Notes: a model not told the origin generated them from the sequence alone. DNA of 64,000 nucleotides from G963662905 sp963676725 (GCA_963676725.1 OY781463.1:4278001-4342000), one strand, 5' to 3'. Numbered from the stretch's first letter, positions 8,033 to 17,128 are shown. Program-made: numbers and translations.

Positions 8033-8611
8033 TTATTTTATTCTTTTTGGATTTTGTTTCACAAAAGAAGACCATCCGGAATAAGAGGAACCGGAATCAT
8101 CGGGTTGTTTTTGAAAATAATGACAAACAGCAACCGCCAGGGCATCTGTTGAGTCTAAGTATTCCGGGGCTTCTGTGAGGCGCACGAGGGTTTTTATCAT
8201 TCCAGCGACCTGTTCTTTTGATGCTGATCCGTTTCCTGTAATGGATTGTTTGATTTTTTTTGGCGAATATTCAAAAATAGGAATATCGCGATATAATGCA
8301 GCAGCCATAGCAACGCCCTGAGCGCGTCCAAGTTTTAACATCGACTGCACATTTTTCCCAAAAAAGGGCGCTTCAAGGGCAACTTCATCAGGATTATATT
8401 CGTCGATAAGCTGAAGGCATCTTTCAAAAATTCTTTTTAGCTTTAAGGCCTGGTTATTATACTTGGATAGTTTTAGTACTCCCATGGAAACCAAGGACAA
8501 AGCGTTTCCTTTGATAAGAATTAATCCATATCCCATTATGTTGGTTCCGGGATCGATGCCCAATATCAGCCGTTCTTTTTTCAAATTGTATTCGTTTAAT
8601 GGAAAAAACAA
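8033..8611 (-). CDS. ruvC: Holliday junction resolvase RuvC
   Basis: A 192-residue RuvC endonuclease that cuts Holliday junctions with RuvAB. The acidic active-site residues are present: D20 in ILGIDPGTN, E80 in VALEAPF, and D153/D156 in LDSTDALAVAVCH. KSITGNGSASKEQV-like residues form the DNA-binding segment. The length includes a short polar C-terminal tail beyond the usual 160-175 residues. Its start region overlaps the divergent gene at 8599 by 13 bases. An internal GTG/TTG start nearer the conserved ERLILGID cannot be excluded. Confidence 0.93.
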   Translation of the reverse strand: MFFPLNEYNLKKERLILGIDPGTNIMGYGLILIKGNALSLVSMGVLKLSKYNNQALKLKRIFERCLQLIDEYNPDEVALEAPFFGKNVQSMLKLGRAQGVAMAAALYRDIPIFEYSPKKIKQSITGNGSASKEQVAGMIKTLVRLTEAPEYLDSTDALAVAVCHYFQKQPDDSGSSYSGWSSFVKQNPKRIK

Positions 8612-9618
8612 AATTAAATAAAACCTATAACATCCTGCTTCGCGGACTAATAATAATAGCGGCCTATGGCTTTATCTATTATCAGCTGTTCTATGAAAAG
8701 GATATTCTTGCCAATATAAGCGAGCTCAGCGATATTCTTCAATCGAATTCCTCTCTGGCTTTTCTTTCTGCTGCATTATTATTGGTGTTTGTCAATTGGG
8801 GCATCGAATCGGCGAAATGGCATTATCTGATCAACCGTATCGAAACGATTTCCTTCTCCAAAGCCTATCGCGCTGTTTTAAGTGGCGTTACCGTAAGTGT
8901 TTTTACGCCAAACCGTGTTGGCGAATATTTTGGCCGTGTGTTTATGCTGCGCAAAGCAAATCCCTGGAAAGCCGTTTTTCTCACTGTTTTAGGTAGTATG
9001 AGCCAATTGCTGATTACGCTTTTTTGTGGCAGCATTGCGCTTATTGTTTTTGTCGTTCAATATGATATCGATTATTTTTGGGAGAACACCTATTTTCTTT
9101 GGGCTTTGATGTTTGCCGTTCTGATATTCAATACTTTTTTGTTGCTGCTTTATTTTAATGTAGGCATTATCACCAAATGGGTGGAAAGACTGCTCAACGC
9201 AAAATGGAAACGGATGCGGAATTACCTGAAAGTTGTTTCGATGTTTCACAGCAAAGAATTACTTCGCGTGCTTGCGTATAGTTTGTTGCGGTTTTTGGTT
9301 TTTTCCCTTCAGTATTACTTGCTTTTCAGGGCCTTTGGCATTGATCTAGGCGTGTTTACCGGGCTAATGGTAATCTCTGTGATCTTTTTTGTTCTTACTG
9401 CAATCCCCAGTGTTGCATTAGCCGAGCTGAGTATCCGAGGGAACGTTGCCATAAGCGTGCTGGGCTTTTATTTTGGCGGAGGGGAACAGTCTTTTAATGA
9501 ACTGGGAGCCATAACAGCTGCCGGAATACTTTGGCTGATCAATATTGTTTTGCCGGCCTTAATTGGAGCCCTATTTGTTTATAAATTACATTTTTTTAGT
9601 AACCGACATGCCCATTGA
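8599..9618 (+). CDS. YbhN/MprF-like flippase-domain membrane protein
   Basis: A 339-residue polytopic protein of the lysylphosphatidylglycerol synthase transmembrane-region (UPF0104) family, with about eight hydrophobic segments. The conserved pieces are SGVTVSVFTPNRVGEYFGR at about residues 96-114 and TAIPSVALAELSIRGNVA toward the C-terminus. No soluble aminoacyl-transferase domain is attached, so a role in lipid or polyprenyl-glycan handling is inferred rather than shown. Its stop overlaps the following glycosyltransferase by 11 bases, which suggests that the two work together. Confidence 0.82.
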   Translation: MEKTKLNKTYNILLRGLIIIAAYGFIYYQLFYEKDILANISELSDILQSNSSLAFLSAALLLVFVNWGIESAKWHYLINRIETISFSKAYRAVLSGVTVSVFTPNRVGEYFGRVFMLRKANPWKAVFLTVLGSMSQLLITLFCGSIALIVFVVQYDIDYFWENTYFLWALMFAVLIFNTFLLLLYFNVGIITKWVERLLNAKWKRMRNYLKVVSMFHSKELLRVLAYSLLRFLVFSLQYYLLFRAFGIDLGVFTGLMVISVIFFVLTAIPSVALAELSIRGNVAISVLGFYFGGGEQSFNELGAITAAGILWLINIVLPALIGALFVYKLHFFSNRHAH

Positions 9619-10747
9619 CACTGACATATTGATTTTTTCCATCGTTTTGATGGCCTATTGCCTGATGATTCTCTGGTTTTACCGAGGCTGGAAAAAAATG
9701 CCTGAAACAGAAGAAAAACACGAAGCCCCTTATGAAATGATTAGTGTGCTAATTGCTTTCCGTAATGAATACGATCAGTTAAGCATGCTTTTAAACAGCC
9801 TGAAAAACCAGTATTATCCCTCTGATTATTACGAAATTATTCTTGTTGATGATCATAGTACCGACTCTGGTGCAGCCTTAATTGATAAATACCAACATAT
9901 TTTCCCGGCTTTGAATATCCGGTATTTTAGAAGTTCGGAACATCAGCAGGGAAAAAAGGATGCCCTTAAATTAGCCCTTCAAAAAGCAAAAGGCACTATT
10001 ATTTTACAAACCGATGCCGATTGTGTTTTGCCTCCGGGCTGGATTGCATCCTATGCCAGTGCATTTAAAGAAAAAAAGAAACACTTTTTTACCGCTGGCT
10101 TGCTTTTTCAAAAAGAAAAAAGCCTGCAATCCTTATTCTTTCGTTATGAATTTGCTTCTCTCATAGCTTCCGGGGCGGGGAGCTTGGGCAATAATAAACC
10201 ATTAATGTGTAATGGAGCCAATCTTGGCTATCGTAAAAGTCTCATCGAAAACGAAAAAGACCCATATCATTCTGCTTTTACTTCGGGCGATGATGCTTTT
10301 CTGATGCTTCATTGCCTAAAGAAATATGGCGCCCAAAGTCTTGGGTTTATAAAAAACCCCGATGCTGTTGCACAAAGCCTAGCCCCCGACAGTTTAAAGC
10401 GGTTTTTTAGTCAGCGGATGCGTTGGACCAGCAAAGCAGGAGGCTATAAAAACGCATATATTATATCTGTCGCCCTGATGGTATTTATCGCAGCAATTGT
10501 TCAACTGGCCTTATATATTATGGCGTTTCTAAGCATAAAATACCTTGTTTTTGCCGGCGTATGGATGCTGCTGAAAAGCCTGTTCGATATATTACTAACA
10601 GGAAGCTACCTTCGATTTAGCGGGCGAAGGCTTATTATTCCTGCATTTTTTGTGTTTGAATGGGTTTATCCGTTTTATATACTGGCAACCGTTGTGCTTA
10701 CACTTACAAAACCCTATCAATGGAAAAACAGGTCTTATTCATTTTAA
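9608..10747 (+). CDS. membrane-bound family 2 glycosyltransferase
   Basis: A 379-residue processive-type GT2 enzyme. An N-terminal membrane helix (about 6-24) precedes a GT-A domain with SVLIAFRNE, LVDDHSTD at 79-86, the metal-binding DAD at 136-138, SGDD at 226-229 and QRMRW at 269-273. Three hydrophobic segments follow. It transfers a sugar from a nucleotide donor to a lipid or polysaccharide acceptor at the inner membrane. The ATG at 9608 is chosen because it overlaps the previous gene tightly and begins at the membrane helix; an earlier in-frame ATG at 9563 would add 15 residues. Confidence 0.85.
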   Translation: MPIDTDILIFSIVLMAYCLMILWFYRGWKKMPETEEKHEAPYEMISVLIAFRNEYDQLSMLLNSLKNQYYPSDYYEIILVDDHSTDSGAALIDKYQHIFPALNIRYFRSSEHQQGKKDALKLALQKAKGTIILQTDADCVLPPGWIASYASAFKEKKKHFFTAGLLFQKEKSLQSLFFRYEFASLIASGAGSLGNNKPLMCNGANLGYRKSLIENEKDPYHSAFTSGDDAFLMLHCLKKYGAQSLGFIKNPDAVAQSLAPDSLKRFFSQRMRWTSKAGGYKNAYIISVALMVFIAAIVQLALYIMAFLSIKYLVFAGVWMLLKSLFDILLTGSYLRFSGRRLIIPAFFVFEWVYPFYILATVVLTLTKPYQWKNRSYSF

Positions 10748-10757
10748 GCTGAATAAA

Positions 10758-11123
10758 ATGTCCGAGAAAAAATATTTTTACAATACGGAATATTGGGAAT
10801 CAATGGATTATTTGGTTGAGCAATCTACAATCCATATTGATCGCCCCAAAAACTCTGCGCATCCCCGTTTTCCGAAGTTTATTTATCCCTATGATTATGG
10901 TTATTTGGAAGGAAGCCGATCAACAGATCAAGCCGAGATAGACATTTGGCTTGGAGAGAATGGGTCAAAGCAAGTAACAGGTATATTAGTAAATGTTGAT
11001 CTCGATAAAAGGGATGCGGAGCTGAAGGTTTTATATTCTTGTTCTGATGAGGAGATGGAGGAAATTTACGCCATCAATAATCAATTAATGATGAACGCTG
11101 TCCTTTTGAAAAGGATCAAGTAA
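10758..11123 (+). CDS. small inorganic-pyrophosphatase-like protein
   Basis: A 121-residue protein that resembles the core of family I soluble pyrophosphatases: IHIDRPKNSAHPRF, IYPYDYGYLEG and AEIDIWLG. The family normally has about 175 residues and several catalytic aspartates; here the DxDPxD-like stretch is reduced to QAEIDIW, and the C-terminal third is absent. It could be one of the short PPase-like hydrolases of unknown substrate. The ATG starts 10 bases after the glycosyltransferase stop. Its 3' end overlaps the convergent ispD gene by 39 bases. Confidence 0.7.
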   Translation: MSEKKYFYNTEYWESMDYLVEQSTIHIDRPKNSAHPRFPKFIYPYDYGYLEGSRSTDQAEIDIWLGENGSKQVTGILVNVDLDKRDAELKVLYSCSDEEMEEIYAINNQLMMNAVLLKRIK

Positions 11124-11798
11124 TCCGGCAGCTTTTTTACGCATATAACAATCCATTACAATCAAATCGAAAGAGCGGGTAATTTTTAAATTTTCCCTAT
11201 TTCCTTCAAAGAGGCAAATTTCCTGACCAATCGCTTCAACAACAGAAGCATCGTCGGTAAATGAGGGCAAATATTCTTGTGTATAAGCCCGTTTTAAGAT
11301 ATTAGAACGGAATGTTTGCGGGGTTTGAACACGCTTAATCAAGTGACGATCAAATGCACGGCTACCATCATCTTCAATCAGACGAACAGAATCGGAAAGG
11401 CTGAGGCAGGGAACAGCAGCTCCCTTTTCTTCGGCAATCCTATACGATTCTGCAATCGTTTTTCGGGTGACTAAAGGACGCACCCCATCATGTACAGCAA
11501 CAAGAATCCCATCAGGAACAATTTGCAAACCGTTTTTTACCGAATAAAAGCGTGTAGAGCCGCCTTTCACGAGTTGTGTTTTTATTTGAAAACGATATTT
11601 TCTCTCTAAAGACTTCCAAAGTTCAAAATGTTCTTCGGGCAAAACCAATATGATCTGCACCTCTGGATCGTAACTATAAAAAGCCTCGAGAGTATGCATA
11701 AGGATGGCTTTTTTACCAACCTGAAGAAATTGTTTTGGCATTTTGGATTCCATCCGTTTGCCACTACCACCGGCTACAATAATTGCAAATTTATCCAT
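11085..11798 (-). CDS. ispD: 2-C-methyl-D-erythritol 4-phosphate cytidylyltransferase
   Basis: A 237-residue IspD with the CTP-binding AGGSGKRM...PKQFL at the N-terminus, VAVHDGVRPLV in the middle and the VQTPQTF motif. It couples methylerythritol phosphate to CTP in the MEP isoprenoid pathway, which feeds the undecaprenyl carrier recycled by UppP encoded nearby. The gene overlaps the convergent pyrophosphatase-like gene at its 3' end. A -7 box for it lies inside the loop of the queA terminator at 11809-11849. Confidence 0.94.
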   Translation of the reverse strand: MDKFAIIVAGGSGKRMESKMPKQFLQVGKKAILMHTLEAFYSYDPEVQIILVLPEEHFELWKSLERKYRFQIKTQLVKGGSTRFYSVKNGLQIVPDGILVAVHDGVRPLVTRKTIAESYRIAEEKGAAVPCLSLSDSVRLIEDDGSRAFDRHLIKRVQTPQTFRSNILKRAYTQEYLPSFTDDASVVEAIGQEICLFEGNRENLKITRSFDLIVMDCYMRKKAAGLLDPFQKDSVHH

Positions 11799-11808
11799 AG
11801 AACAAAAA

Positions 11809-11849
11809 ATAAAGCACCGACAAATGTAGAAAATTTATCGGTGCTTTAT
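11809..11849 (-). terminator. terminator after queA enclosing an ispD -7 box
   Basis: Perfect 12-base stem: ATAAAGCACCGA at 11809-11820 with TCGGTGCTTTAT at 11838-11849, followed on the minus strand by TTTTTTG. The 17-base loop contains TACATTTG on the minus strand (plus-strand 11821-11828), a TAnnTTTG element correctly oriented for ispD. A clear -33 TTG is lacking. Confidence 0.75.
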
Positions 11850-11882
11850 ATTGTATTGAAAAAGAATTAATTATAAGCAGTA

Positions 11883-12932
11883 TTATAAAACCAGCATGGC
11901 ATCGCCATAGGTAAAAAACTTATATTTTTCTTTTACGGCTTCTTTATAGGCTTGCATTAAGAAATCATAGCCTGCAAAAGCAGCAACCATCATCATCATC
12001 GAAGACATTGGCCTATGTAAATTGGTGATTAAAGCGTCTGCAACAGTAAATTCATAAGGAGGGAAAATAAATTTATTGGTCCATCCTTCGAAAGGTTTCA
12101 GCTGTCCGTTAATTGTTACGGCAGTTTCGATGGCTTTCATACTTGTTGTTCCGATGGCGCAGATTTGTTTTTTATTTTCCTTCACTGCATTCACTTTTGT
12201 GCAGGTATTTTGGGAAATAAACATTTCTTCCGAATCCATTTTATGCTTTGTAAGGTCTTCCACTTCAATTTGCCTGAAGTTTCCGAGTCCGGCATGCAGA
12301 GTAACTTCTGCGAAATCTATTCCTTTGATTTCAAGCCGTTTCATCAGCTCGCGGCTAAAATGCAGCCCTGCTGTAGGAGCTGCAACGGCTCCTTCATGCT
12401 TTGCATAAATTGTTTGGTAACGCTCTGCGTCTTCGGGTTCAATAGGACGTTGATGGTCTTTAGGAAGAGGTGTTTCGCCAAGGCTCATGAGGGTTTTCTT
12501 AAACTCATCATAAGGGCCATCGTATAAAAACCTCAGGGTTCGTCCCCTACTGGTCGTATTGTCAATTACTTCTGCCACAAGAGCATCGTCTTCACCAAAG
12601 TAAAGTTTATTTCCAATACGGATTTTACGGGCAGGGTCTACCAGTACATCCCATAAGCGTGATTCACTGTTTAGTTCCCTAAGGAGGAAGACCTCAATTT
12701 TTGCTCCGGTTTTTTCTTTTTCACCATAAAGGCGAGCCGGAAAAACCTTTGTATTGTTTAAAACAAAAATGTCCCCATCGTCAAAATAATCAAGGATATC
12801 CTTAAAGCGCTTATGCTCTATTGTCTTGGTGTCCCTATGCAGGATCATCAATCTGGATTCATCTCTATTTTGTTGTGGGTGACTGGCAATGAGTTCATCA
12901 GGTAAATCGTACTTGAACTGCGACAACTTCAT
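11883..12932 (-). CDS. queA: tRNA preQ1(34) S-adenosylmethionine ribosyltransferase-isomerase
   Basis: A 349-residue QueA that adds the epoxycyclopentane ring from AdoMet to preQ1 at the tRNA wobble base. Recognised by the N-terminal FKYDLPDELIASHP...DESRLMILHRD, the VFPARLYGEKEKTGAKIEV block, AAPTAGLHFS and the C-terminal RPMSSMMMMVAAFAGYD. The ATG at 12932 is used; a TTG three codons upstream is less likely. The gene has its own promoter at 12973-13003, although it follows truB in the same direction. Confidence 0.95.
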   Translation of the reverse strand: MKLSQFKYDLPDELIASHPQQNRDESRLMILHRDTKTIEHKRFKDILDYFDDGDIFVLNNTKVFPARLYGEKEKTGAKIEVFLLRELNSESRLWDVLVDPARKIRIGNKLYFGEDDALVAEVIDNTTSRGRTLRFLYDGPYDEFKKTLMSLGETPLPKDHQRPIEPEDAERYQTIYAKHEGAVAAPTAGLHFSRELMKRLEIKGIDFAEVTLHAGLGNFRQIEVEDLTKHKMDSEEMFISQNTCTKVNAVKENKKQICAIGTTSMKAIETAVTINGQLKPFEGWTNKFIFPPYEFTVADALITNLHRPMSSMMMMVAAFAGYDFLMQAYKEAVKEKYKFFTYGDAMLVL

Positions 12933-12972
12933 ATCCAACAATTTTATATTATACCTCGTCTAAAAAAGTTTG

Positions 12973-13003
12973 CAAAGTTAATCAAAAATTATGCCTTTGT
13001 CAA
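12973..13003 (-). promoter_or_regulatory. queA promoter
   Basis: On the minus strand TTG (plus-strand 13001-13003) and TAACTTTG (plus-strand 12973-12980) are 20 bases apart, matching the Bacteroidota consensus. The leader to the queA ATG would be about 35 bases. Confidence 0.65.
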
Positions 13004-13075
13004 GTTTTTAAGCGCTAAAGTTTTAAAATTCAACAAAATAAAAATTTGCCGCGGTATGAGATAGATGGTAAAGCT

Positions 13076-13825
13076 TTACAAATCTTCGTCTTTCAATTCC
13101 GGATGTGCTGCTAAAATTCTCAAAAGGATTTCTTTAAACTCTTTCGGACCGATTGCATTTTCGACATTATAATCACCGATATGAGTGCGGCGTAAAGAAC
13201 TCAAGAAAGCGCCATTATTTAGGAAAGCTCCAAAATCATGCGCCAGTGATCGAATGTAAGTCCCTTTACTACAATGTACTTTAAAAAAAACTTCCGGAAA
13301 TTCTATTTTAGTAATCTCAAAAGAATGGATGGTAATGCTTCTTTTCTTTAAAAGTGCTGGGCGTTTGCTCCGTGCCAATTCATAGGCTTTTTTGCCGCCA
13401 ATTTTAATGGCACTATATTGTGGTGGCATTTGCTCAATTGTGCCAACAAAGTTTTCTGCTGCATGATGCACCATTTCTTCGCTAATCCCTGAAATGTCGT
13501 ATTCTGCATCGGGTTCGGTTTCTGCATCATAGGAAGGGGTTGTTTTTCCCAGATAGAAACTACCGGTATACACTTTGTCCTCTGCCTGAAGCTCATCAAT
13601 CTTTTTGGTATAACGCCCAGTGCAAATGAGTAAAAGACCTGTTGCCAGAGGATCGAGTGTGCCTGCATGGCCAACTTTTATCTTAGGAATTTTTATATGG
13701 TGCCTCAAGGCATAACGGATACTGTTTACCGCATCAAAAGACGTCCACTCTAGAGGTTTGTCTATAAGAATCAGGGAACCACGACGAAAATGAAAGGAAT
13801 CCTCCTCCTTAAACTGTTCTAACAT
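13076..13825 (-). CDS. truB: tRNA pseudouridine(55) synthase
   Basis: A 249-residue TruB. The catalytic aspartate is D58 in VGHAGTLDPLATGLL; other family pieces are LILIDKPLEWTSFD, PPQYSAIKIGGKKAYELAR and CSKGTYIRSLAHDFG. It isomerises U55 in the T loop of tRNAs. It starts 3 bases after the uppP stop, so it is cotranscribed with uppP. The ftsX-DUF3098-uppP-truB-queA order is a familiar arrangement in Bacteroidota. Confidence 0.95.
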   Translation of the reverse strand: MLEQFKEEDSFHFRRGSLILIDKPLEWTSFDAVNSIRYALRHHIKIPKIKVGHAGTLDPLATGLLLICTGRYTKKIDELQAEDKVYTGSFYLGKTTPSYDAETEPDAEYDISGISEEMVHHAAENFVGTIEQMPPQYSAIKIGGKKAYELARSKRPALLKKRSITIHSFEITKIEFPEVFFKVHCSKGTYIRSLAHDFGAFLNNGAFLSSLRRTHIGDYNVENAIGPKEFKEILLRILAAHPELKDEDL

Positions 13826-13828
13826 CCG

Positions 13829-14617
13829 CTATATTACCCCACTTATTATGGCGATCAGGCCAACAATGGCACAATAAAGAGCAAACCAGATCAGCTTGCC
13901 TTTTTTCACAATATTGATCATCCAACGGCAAGCCAGCCAGCCACTGAAAAATGCAGCTAAAAAGCCAATTACCAATGCCATTGTTCCAACACCTTGTTCG
14001 CTGACCATATCACCGCTCATCAGGTCTTTTAGATTGGCACCGATAATGGGCACAAGAACCATCAGAAAGGAAAAACGAGCAACATTTTCTTTTTTATTGC
14101 CCAATAAAAGACCTGTAGCAATTGTACTTCCCGAGCGTGAAATACCGGGCAAAACTGCTATAGCCTGAGCAAGGCCAATAATAAAACTATCTTTAAACGA
14201 AATATTTTTAGATCGGGGTTTTGCATAAAAAGTAAAGGCAAGCAATGCAGCTGTAAACAGCAACATGATCCCAACAAAAACAAGGTTTCCATCAAAAAGG
14301 CTTTCGACCTCATCCTTAAAAAATACGCCAACAAGTCCTACAGGAATCATCGAAAGCGCAATTTTTGCAATATATTGGGTTTCTTCGTTCCATTTAAAAC
14401 TGAACAAACCTTTAAACAGTTGAATAATCTCCTTATAAAAAACAACAATAGTACTTAAAACGGTTGCTCCATGCACGACAACTGTAAATGTGAGGCTTTC
14501 TGCTGCCTCTACGCCCAGCAGGTGTTTCCCTATTTCCAAATGCCCGCTGCTGCTGACCGGTAGAAATTCGGTAAGTCCCTGAATTACACCTAGAATTAAC
14601 GCTTCTAACCAGTCCAT
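13829..14617 (-). CDS. uppP: undecaprenyl-diphosphate phosphatase
   Basis: A 262-residue BacA/UppP integral membrane protein. The two active-site signatures are visible: GLTEFLPVSSSGH at 14-26 and LPGISRSGSTIATGL in the second half, with about eight hydrophobic segments. It dephosphorylates undecaprenyl diphosphate to recycle the lipid carrier of peptidoglycan and surface glycans, and can give bacitracin tolerance. It starts one base after the stop of the DUF3098 gene and is followed by truB after 3 bases. Confidence 0.95.
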   Translation of the reverse strand: MDWLEALILGVIQGLTEFLPVSSSGHLEIGKHLLGVEAAESLTFTVVVHGATVLSTIVVFYKEIIQLFKGLFSFKWNEETQYIAKIALSMIPVGLVGVFFKDEVESLFDGNLVFVGIMLLFTAALLAFTFYAKPRSKNISFKDSFIIGLAQAIAVLPGISRSGSTIATGLLLGNKKENVARFSFLMVLVPIIGANLKDLMSGDMVSEQGVGTMALVIGFLAAFFSGWLACRWMINIVKKGKLIWFALYCAIVGLIAIISGVI

Positions 14618-14618
14618 A

Positions 14619-14915
14619 TTAATTTTCCGTTTTTTGTGTAGGCTTTTTCATAATTGCATAAATCTCGATGATATAGCCAATAATTAATAATATGGGAGCC
14701 AAGGTTAACCTTCTAAAACTAAAAATTTCATCACTAAAAACATTAGGATCATCAGAGCCACCACCAATCATTAATAAAAAACCAACGACCAAAAAACCCA
14801 GGCCAATGAGTAGCCATTTATAATTTTCCCTACCAAAAGCAAATTCCACTGAATTTTCATTATCTATCTCGGAGACAGTTGCGTTTGCTTTGTTTCTATT
14901 TGTTTTATTTTTCAT
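14619..14915 (-). CDS. DUF3098 small membrane protein
   Basis: A 98-residue protein: a polar N-terminus of about 35 residues with FAFGRENYKWLLIGLGFL opening the first membrane helix, a short GGGSDDPNVFSDEIFSFRR loop, and a second helix. This matches the DUF3098 family found next to ftsX and uppP in Bacteroidota. The ATG at 14915 is preferred: the extra 31 residues upstream would overlap the ftsX end and are not hydrophobic in a family-like way. The function is unknown; context suggests envelope assembly or division. Confidence 0.82.
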   Translation of the reverse strand: MKNKTNRNKANATVSEIDNENSVEFAFGRENYKWLLIGLGFLVVGFLLMIGGGSDDPNVFSDEIFSFRRLTLAPILLIIGYIIEIYAIMKKPTQKTEN

Positions 14916-14941
14916 ATTCCGGTTTAATTTCGATGCAAAAA

Positions 14942-15814
14942 TTAATAATAGAGTTGATCTGTTTTCATGTGCAGGTATTTCCGTACCGCAAAGAAATAAG
15001 ATATCCAAGAAATAACGACGCCAAGCAAAATAATAAGCCCGAAGAGCAGTGCATAGGTGTCGATTTGATCGAGGTTGATCAGTTCGGGAATGCTTTCACG
15101 GCTAAAGATAAGAATTGCGGTCAATAAAAGAACCGCGATCAGAGCCCCAATAACGCCATGAAGAATCCCCCTTCTGATAAATGGCCTGCGTACAAATGTT
15201 TGGGTAGCGCCTACCAAAAGCATAGTTTTTATGATAAAACGCTTGCTGTATACGCTTAAGCGGATCGTGTTATTGATGAGCGCAACACTAATCAGCATCA
15301 GCAAAGCAGAAAATGCAAGGATAATAATGGATATTTTCCTGAGATTATCGTTAATAAATTCAACAAGAGACTCCTGATAAAAGACTTCTTTAACATCCTT
15401 GTTTTGGATGATGCGTTCTTTGATCACCGAAAGGCTATCATTATTCGCATAATCGGCAACCAAACGCACATCAATAGAAGGAAGAAGTGGATTATAACCA
15501 AGAAAACCGATAAAATCTTCGCCAAGGTCTTCTGTCAGCATTTTTGCAGCTTCCTGTTTGGTGATGTATTCGGTGCTTTTTACAAAAGCTTTAATATCGA
15601 GGGATTTTTGGAATTTAATGATTTCCGACTCTTTTACGCCATCGTTCATTATCACAGAAAAGCCGATGTTTTCTTTCACATAATCTGACAGCTTTTTTGC
15701 GTTAAGCACCATAAAGGCAAGAGTTCCTAACATAAACAAAACCAGCGAAATACTGATAATGCTCGTGAGGTAGGAGCTTTGTAAACGGCGTTTATTAAGT
15801 TTATCTTGCTGCAT
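14942..15814 (-). CDS. ftsX: FtsX-like cell division permease
   Basis: A 290-residue protein with four membrane segments: one near 20-42, then an extracytoplasmic domain (about 45-165) and three helices in the C-terminal half, with NTIRLSVYSKRFIIKTMLLVGAT before the third. This is the FtsX topology; with the ATPase FtsE it regulates peptidoglycan hydrolases at the septum. No ftsE is next to it, which is usual in Bacteroidota. It heads the run ftsX-DUF3098-uppP-truB. Confidence 0.88.
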   Translation of the reverse strand: MQQDKLNKRRLQSSYLTSIISISLVLFMLGTLAFMVLNAKKLSDYVKENIGFSVIMNDGVKESEIIKFQKSLDIKAFVKSTEYITKQEAAKMLTEDLGEDFIGFLGYNPLLPSIDVRLVADYANNDSLSVIKERIIQNKDVKEVFYQESLVEFINDNLRKISIIILAFSALLMLISVALINNTIRLSVYSKRFIIKTMLLVGATQTFVRRPFIRRGILHGVIGALIAVLLLTAILIFSRESIPELINLDQIDTYALLFGLIILLGVVISWISYFFAVRKYLHMKTDQLYY

Positions 15815-16001
15815 AGTATTCTGGAACAGGCTGCTAAAATAATCAAAATTCAGGCTGATGACTTATTTTAACACTATTTAATTATTGTCTATGAAGTTAG
15901 ATTTCTTGTTTCATTTAGCCCTGCGGGAGTATTTTACAAGCAAATTTTCGCCGGGGGCAGATCGATAGCTTCACTTTAATTTAGCCAAGCTGAAACCAGG
16001 A

Positions 16002-16943
16002 TTATGCTTTTAGTGCTTTTTTTCGCAGCACAAAAGAACAGACTTCCCCTCTTGAATTAAAACGAACACTCAATCCCGAAGTTCCTACGCCAGCCGATGT
16101 GTATCCTTTCAAATTGGAGTGCTTCCAAAACGAATAAAAAAAATTCTTTCCATTCGACAAATGCGTGATTATGGGACGCCCTCCCGGCAGGCAAATTTGC
16201 CCGGCATGTGTATGCCCGCATAAGTAAAAACGATAATCGTTTTCTTCAGCAATATCATATAATTCAGGAGTATGCACCAAAGCAATCCCAAATTCTGCCG
16301 GTTTTTCCTCCATACATTGAATGGCCGCATCAGTGAAATAGTAATAAGGATCGTCTACTCCGGTGATGCATATTTTTTGTCCGTTTCGCTCAAGCACAAT
16401 ATGCTCGTTGATTAAAAACTGCACATTATTGCGCTCCATTGGCTCTACCATTAAATAGGTATCGTGGTTGCCAAGTACTGCATAAGTCCCGTCTTTTGCA
16501 TTAATGCTGTTCAGGATTTCTTCAAAAGGCCCTTTAATACTATTGTATGAGCCCATAATATGCTTTCTGTAATCACCACCTAATAAGCAAAGGTCAAAGG
16601 TTTTGGATTGGATGATGGAAACAATCCGGTCAGACAATTCCTCATGACTATCGAGATGAAGATCAGACATAAAAAGAATACGATAGCCATCAAAAGCGTC
16701 GGGAAGGTCTTCAAAAAACACCTCTTTTTCCGTTAGCGAAATATCCAAAGCGTTACGCATACCACGTTTCCTTAGGCCGGTAATTCTAAGGCCGAGGCAA
16801 AATCCCTTCATCAGCAAGCTAAAAAGCTTCCAGTTTCTTTTGCTTTTTACGCCATTGCGTTGCCGTTTTGCAAGATCGGTTTCAAGCATCGATCTCGTTG
16901 CTGCCCAAACGGTGCGCTTGTGTATATCGTTCTTTGCCTTCAT
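16002..16943 (-). CDS. calcineurin-like metallophosphoesterase (YkuE-type)
   Basis: A 313-residue phosphoesterase with all five metal-site motifs in order: SDLHLD (D94, H96), GGDY (D124), LGNHD (N159, H160), VHTPE and the C-terminal GHTHAGQ. The family includes membrane-associated enzymes that act on UDP-sugars or lipid phosphates. The N-terminal 60 residues are basic with a weak hydrophobic patch (about 41-56) that may sit on the membrane. It stands alone; the gap downstream (15815-16001) holds nothing I recognise. Confidence 0.85.
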   Translation of the reverse strand: MKAKNDIHKRTVWAATRSMLETDLAKRQRNGVKSKRNWKLFSLLMKGFCLGLRITGLRKRGMRNALDISLTEKEVFFEDLPDAFDGYRILFMSDLHLDSHEELSDRIVSIIQSKTFDLCLLGGDYRKHIMGSYNSIKGPFEEILNSINAKDGTYAVLGNHDTYLMVEPMERNNVQFLINEHIVLERNGQKICITGVDDPYYYFTDAAIQCMEEKPAEFGIALVHTPELYDIAEENDYRFYLCGHTHAGQICLPGGRPIITHLSNGKNFFYSFWKHSNLKGYTSAGVGTSGLSVRFNSRGEVCSFVLRKKALKA

Positions 16944-17098
16944 AAATTGGATTAAAGATACACATTTTATTCCTAATCAAGAGGATGACGGAAAACACGA
17001 GGCATATTTGACTTCTGGCCTGCATTTTGCAAAGCAAGAACAAAAGAGGGAGATTAAAGCCCTTTGAAAATACCCCGGATTCATATAAATGAAGCTTG

Positions 17099-17128
17099 TT
17101 GGGATTTGAAACAGGTTTATTACCTTTG
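17099..17128 (+). promoter_or_regulatory. promoter of the VanX-like dipeptidase gene
   Basis: TTG at 17099-17101 and TACCTTTG at 17121-17128 are 19 bases apart. The dipeptidase ATG follows about 65 bases downstream with AAAGGTG as a ribosome-binding site. Confidence 0.6.
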
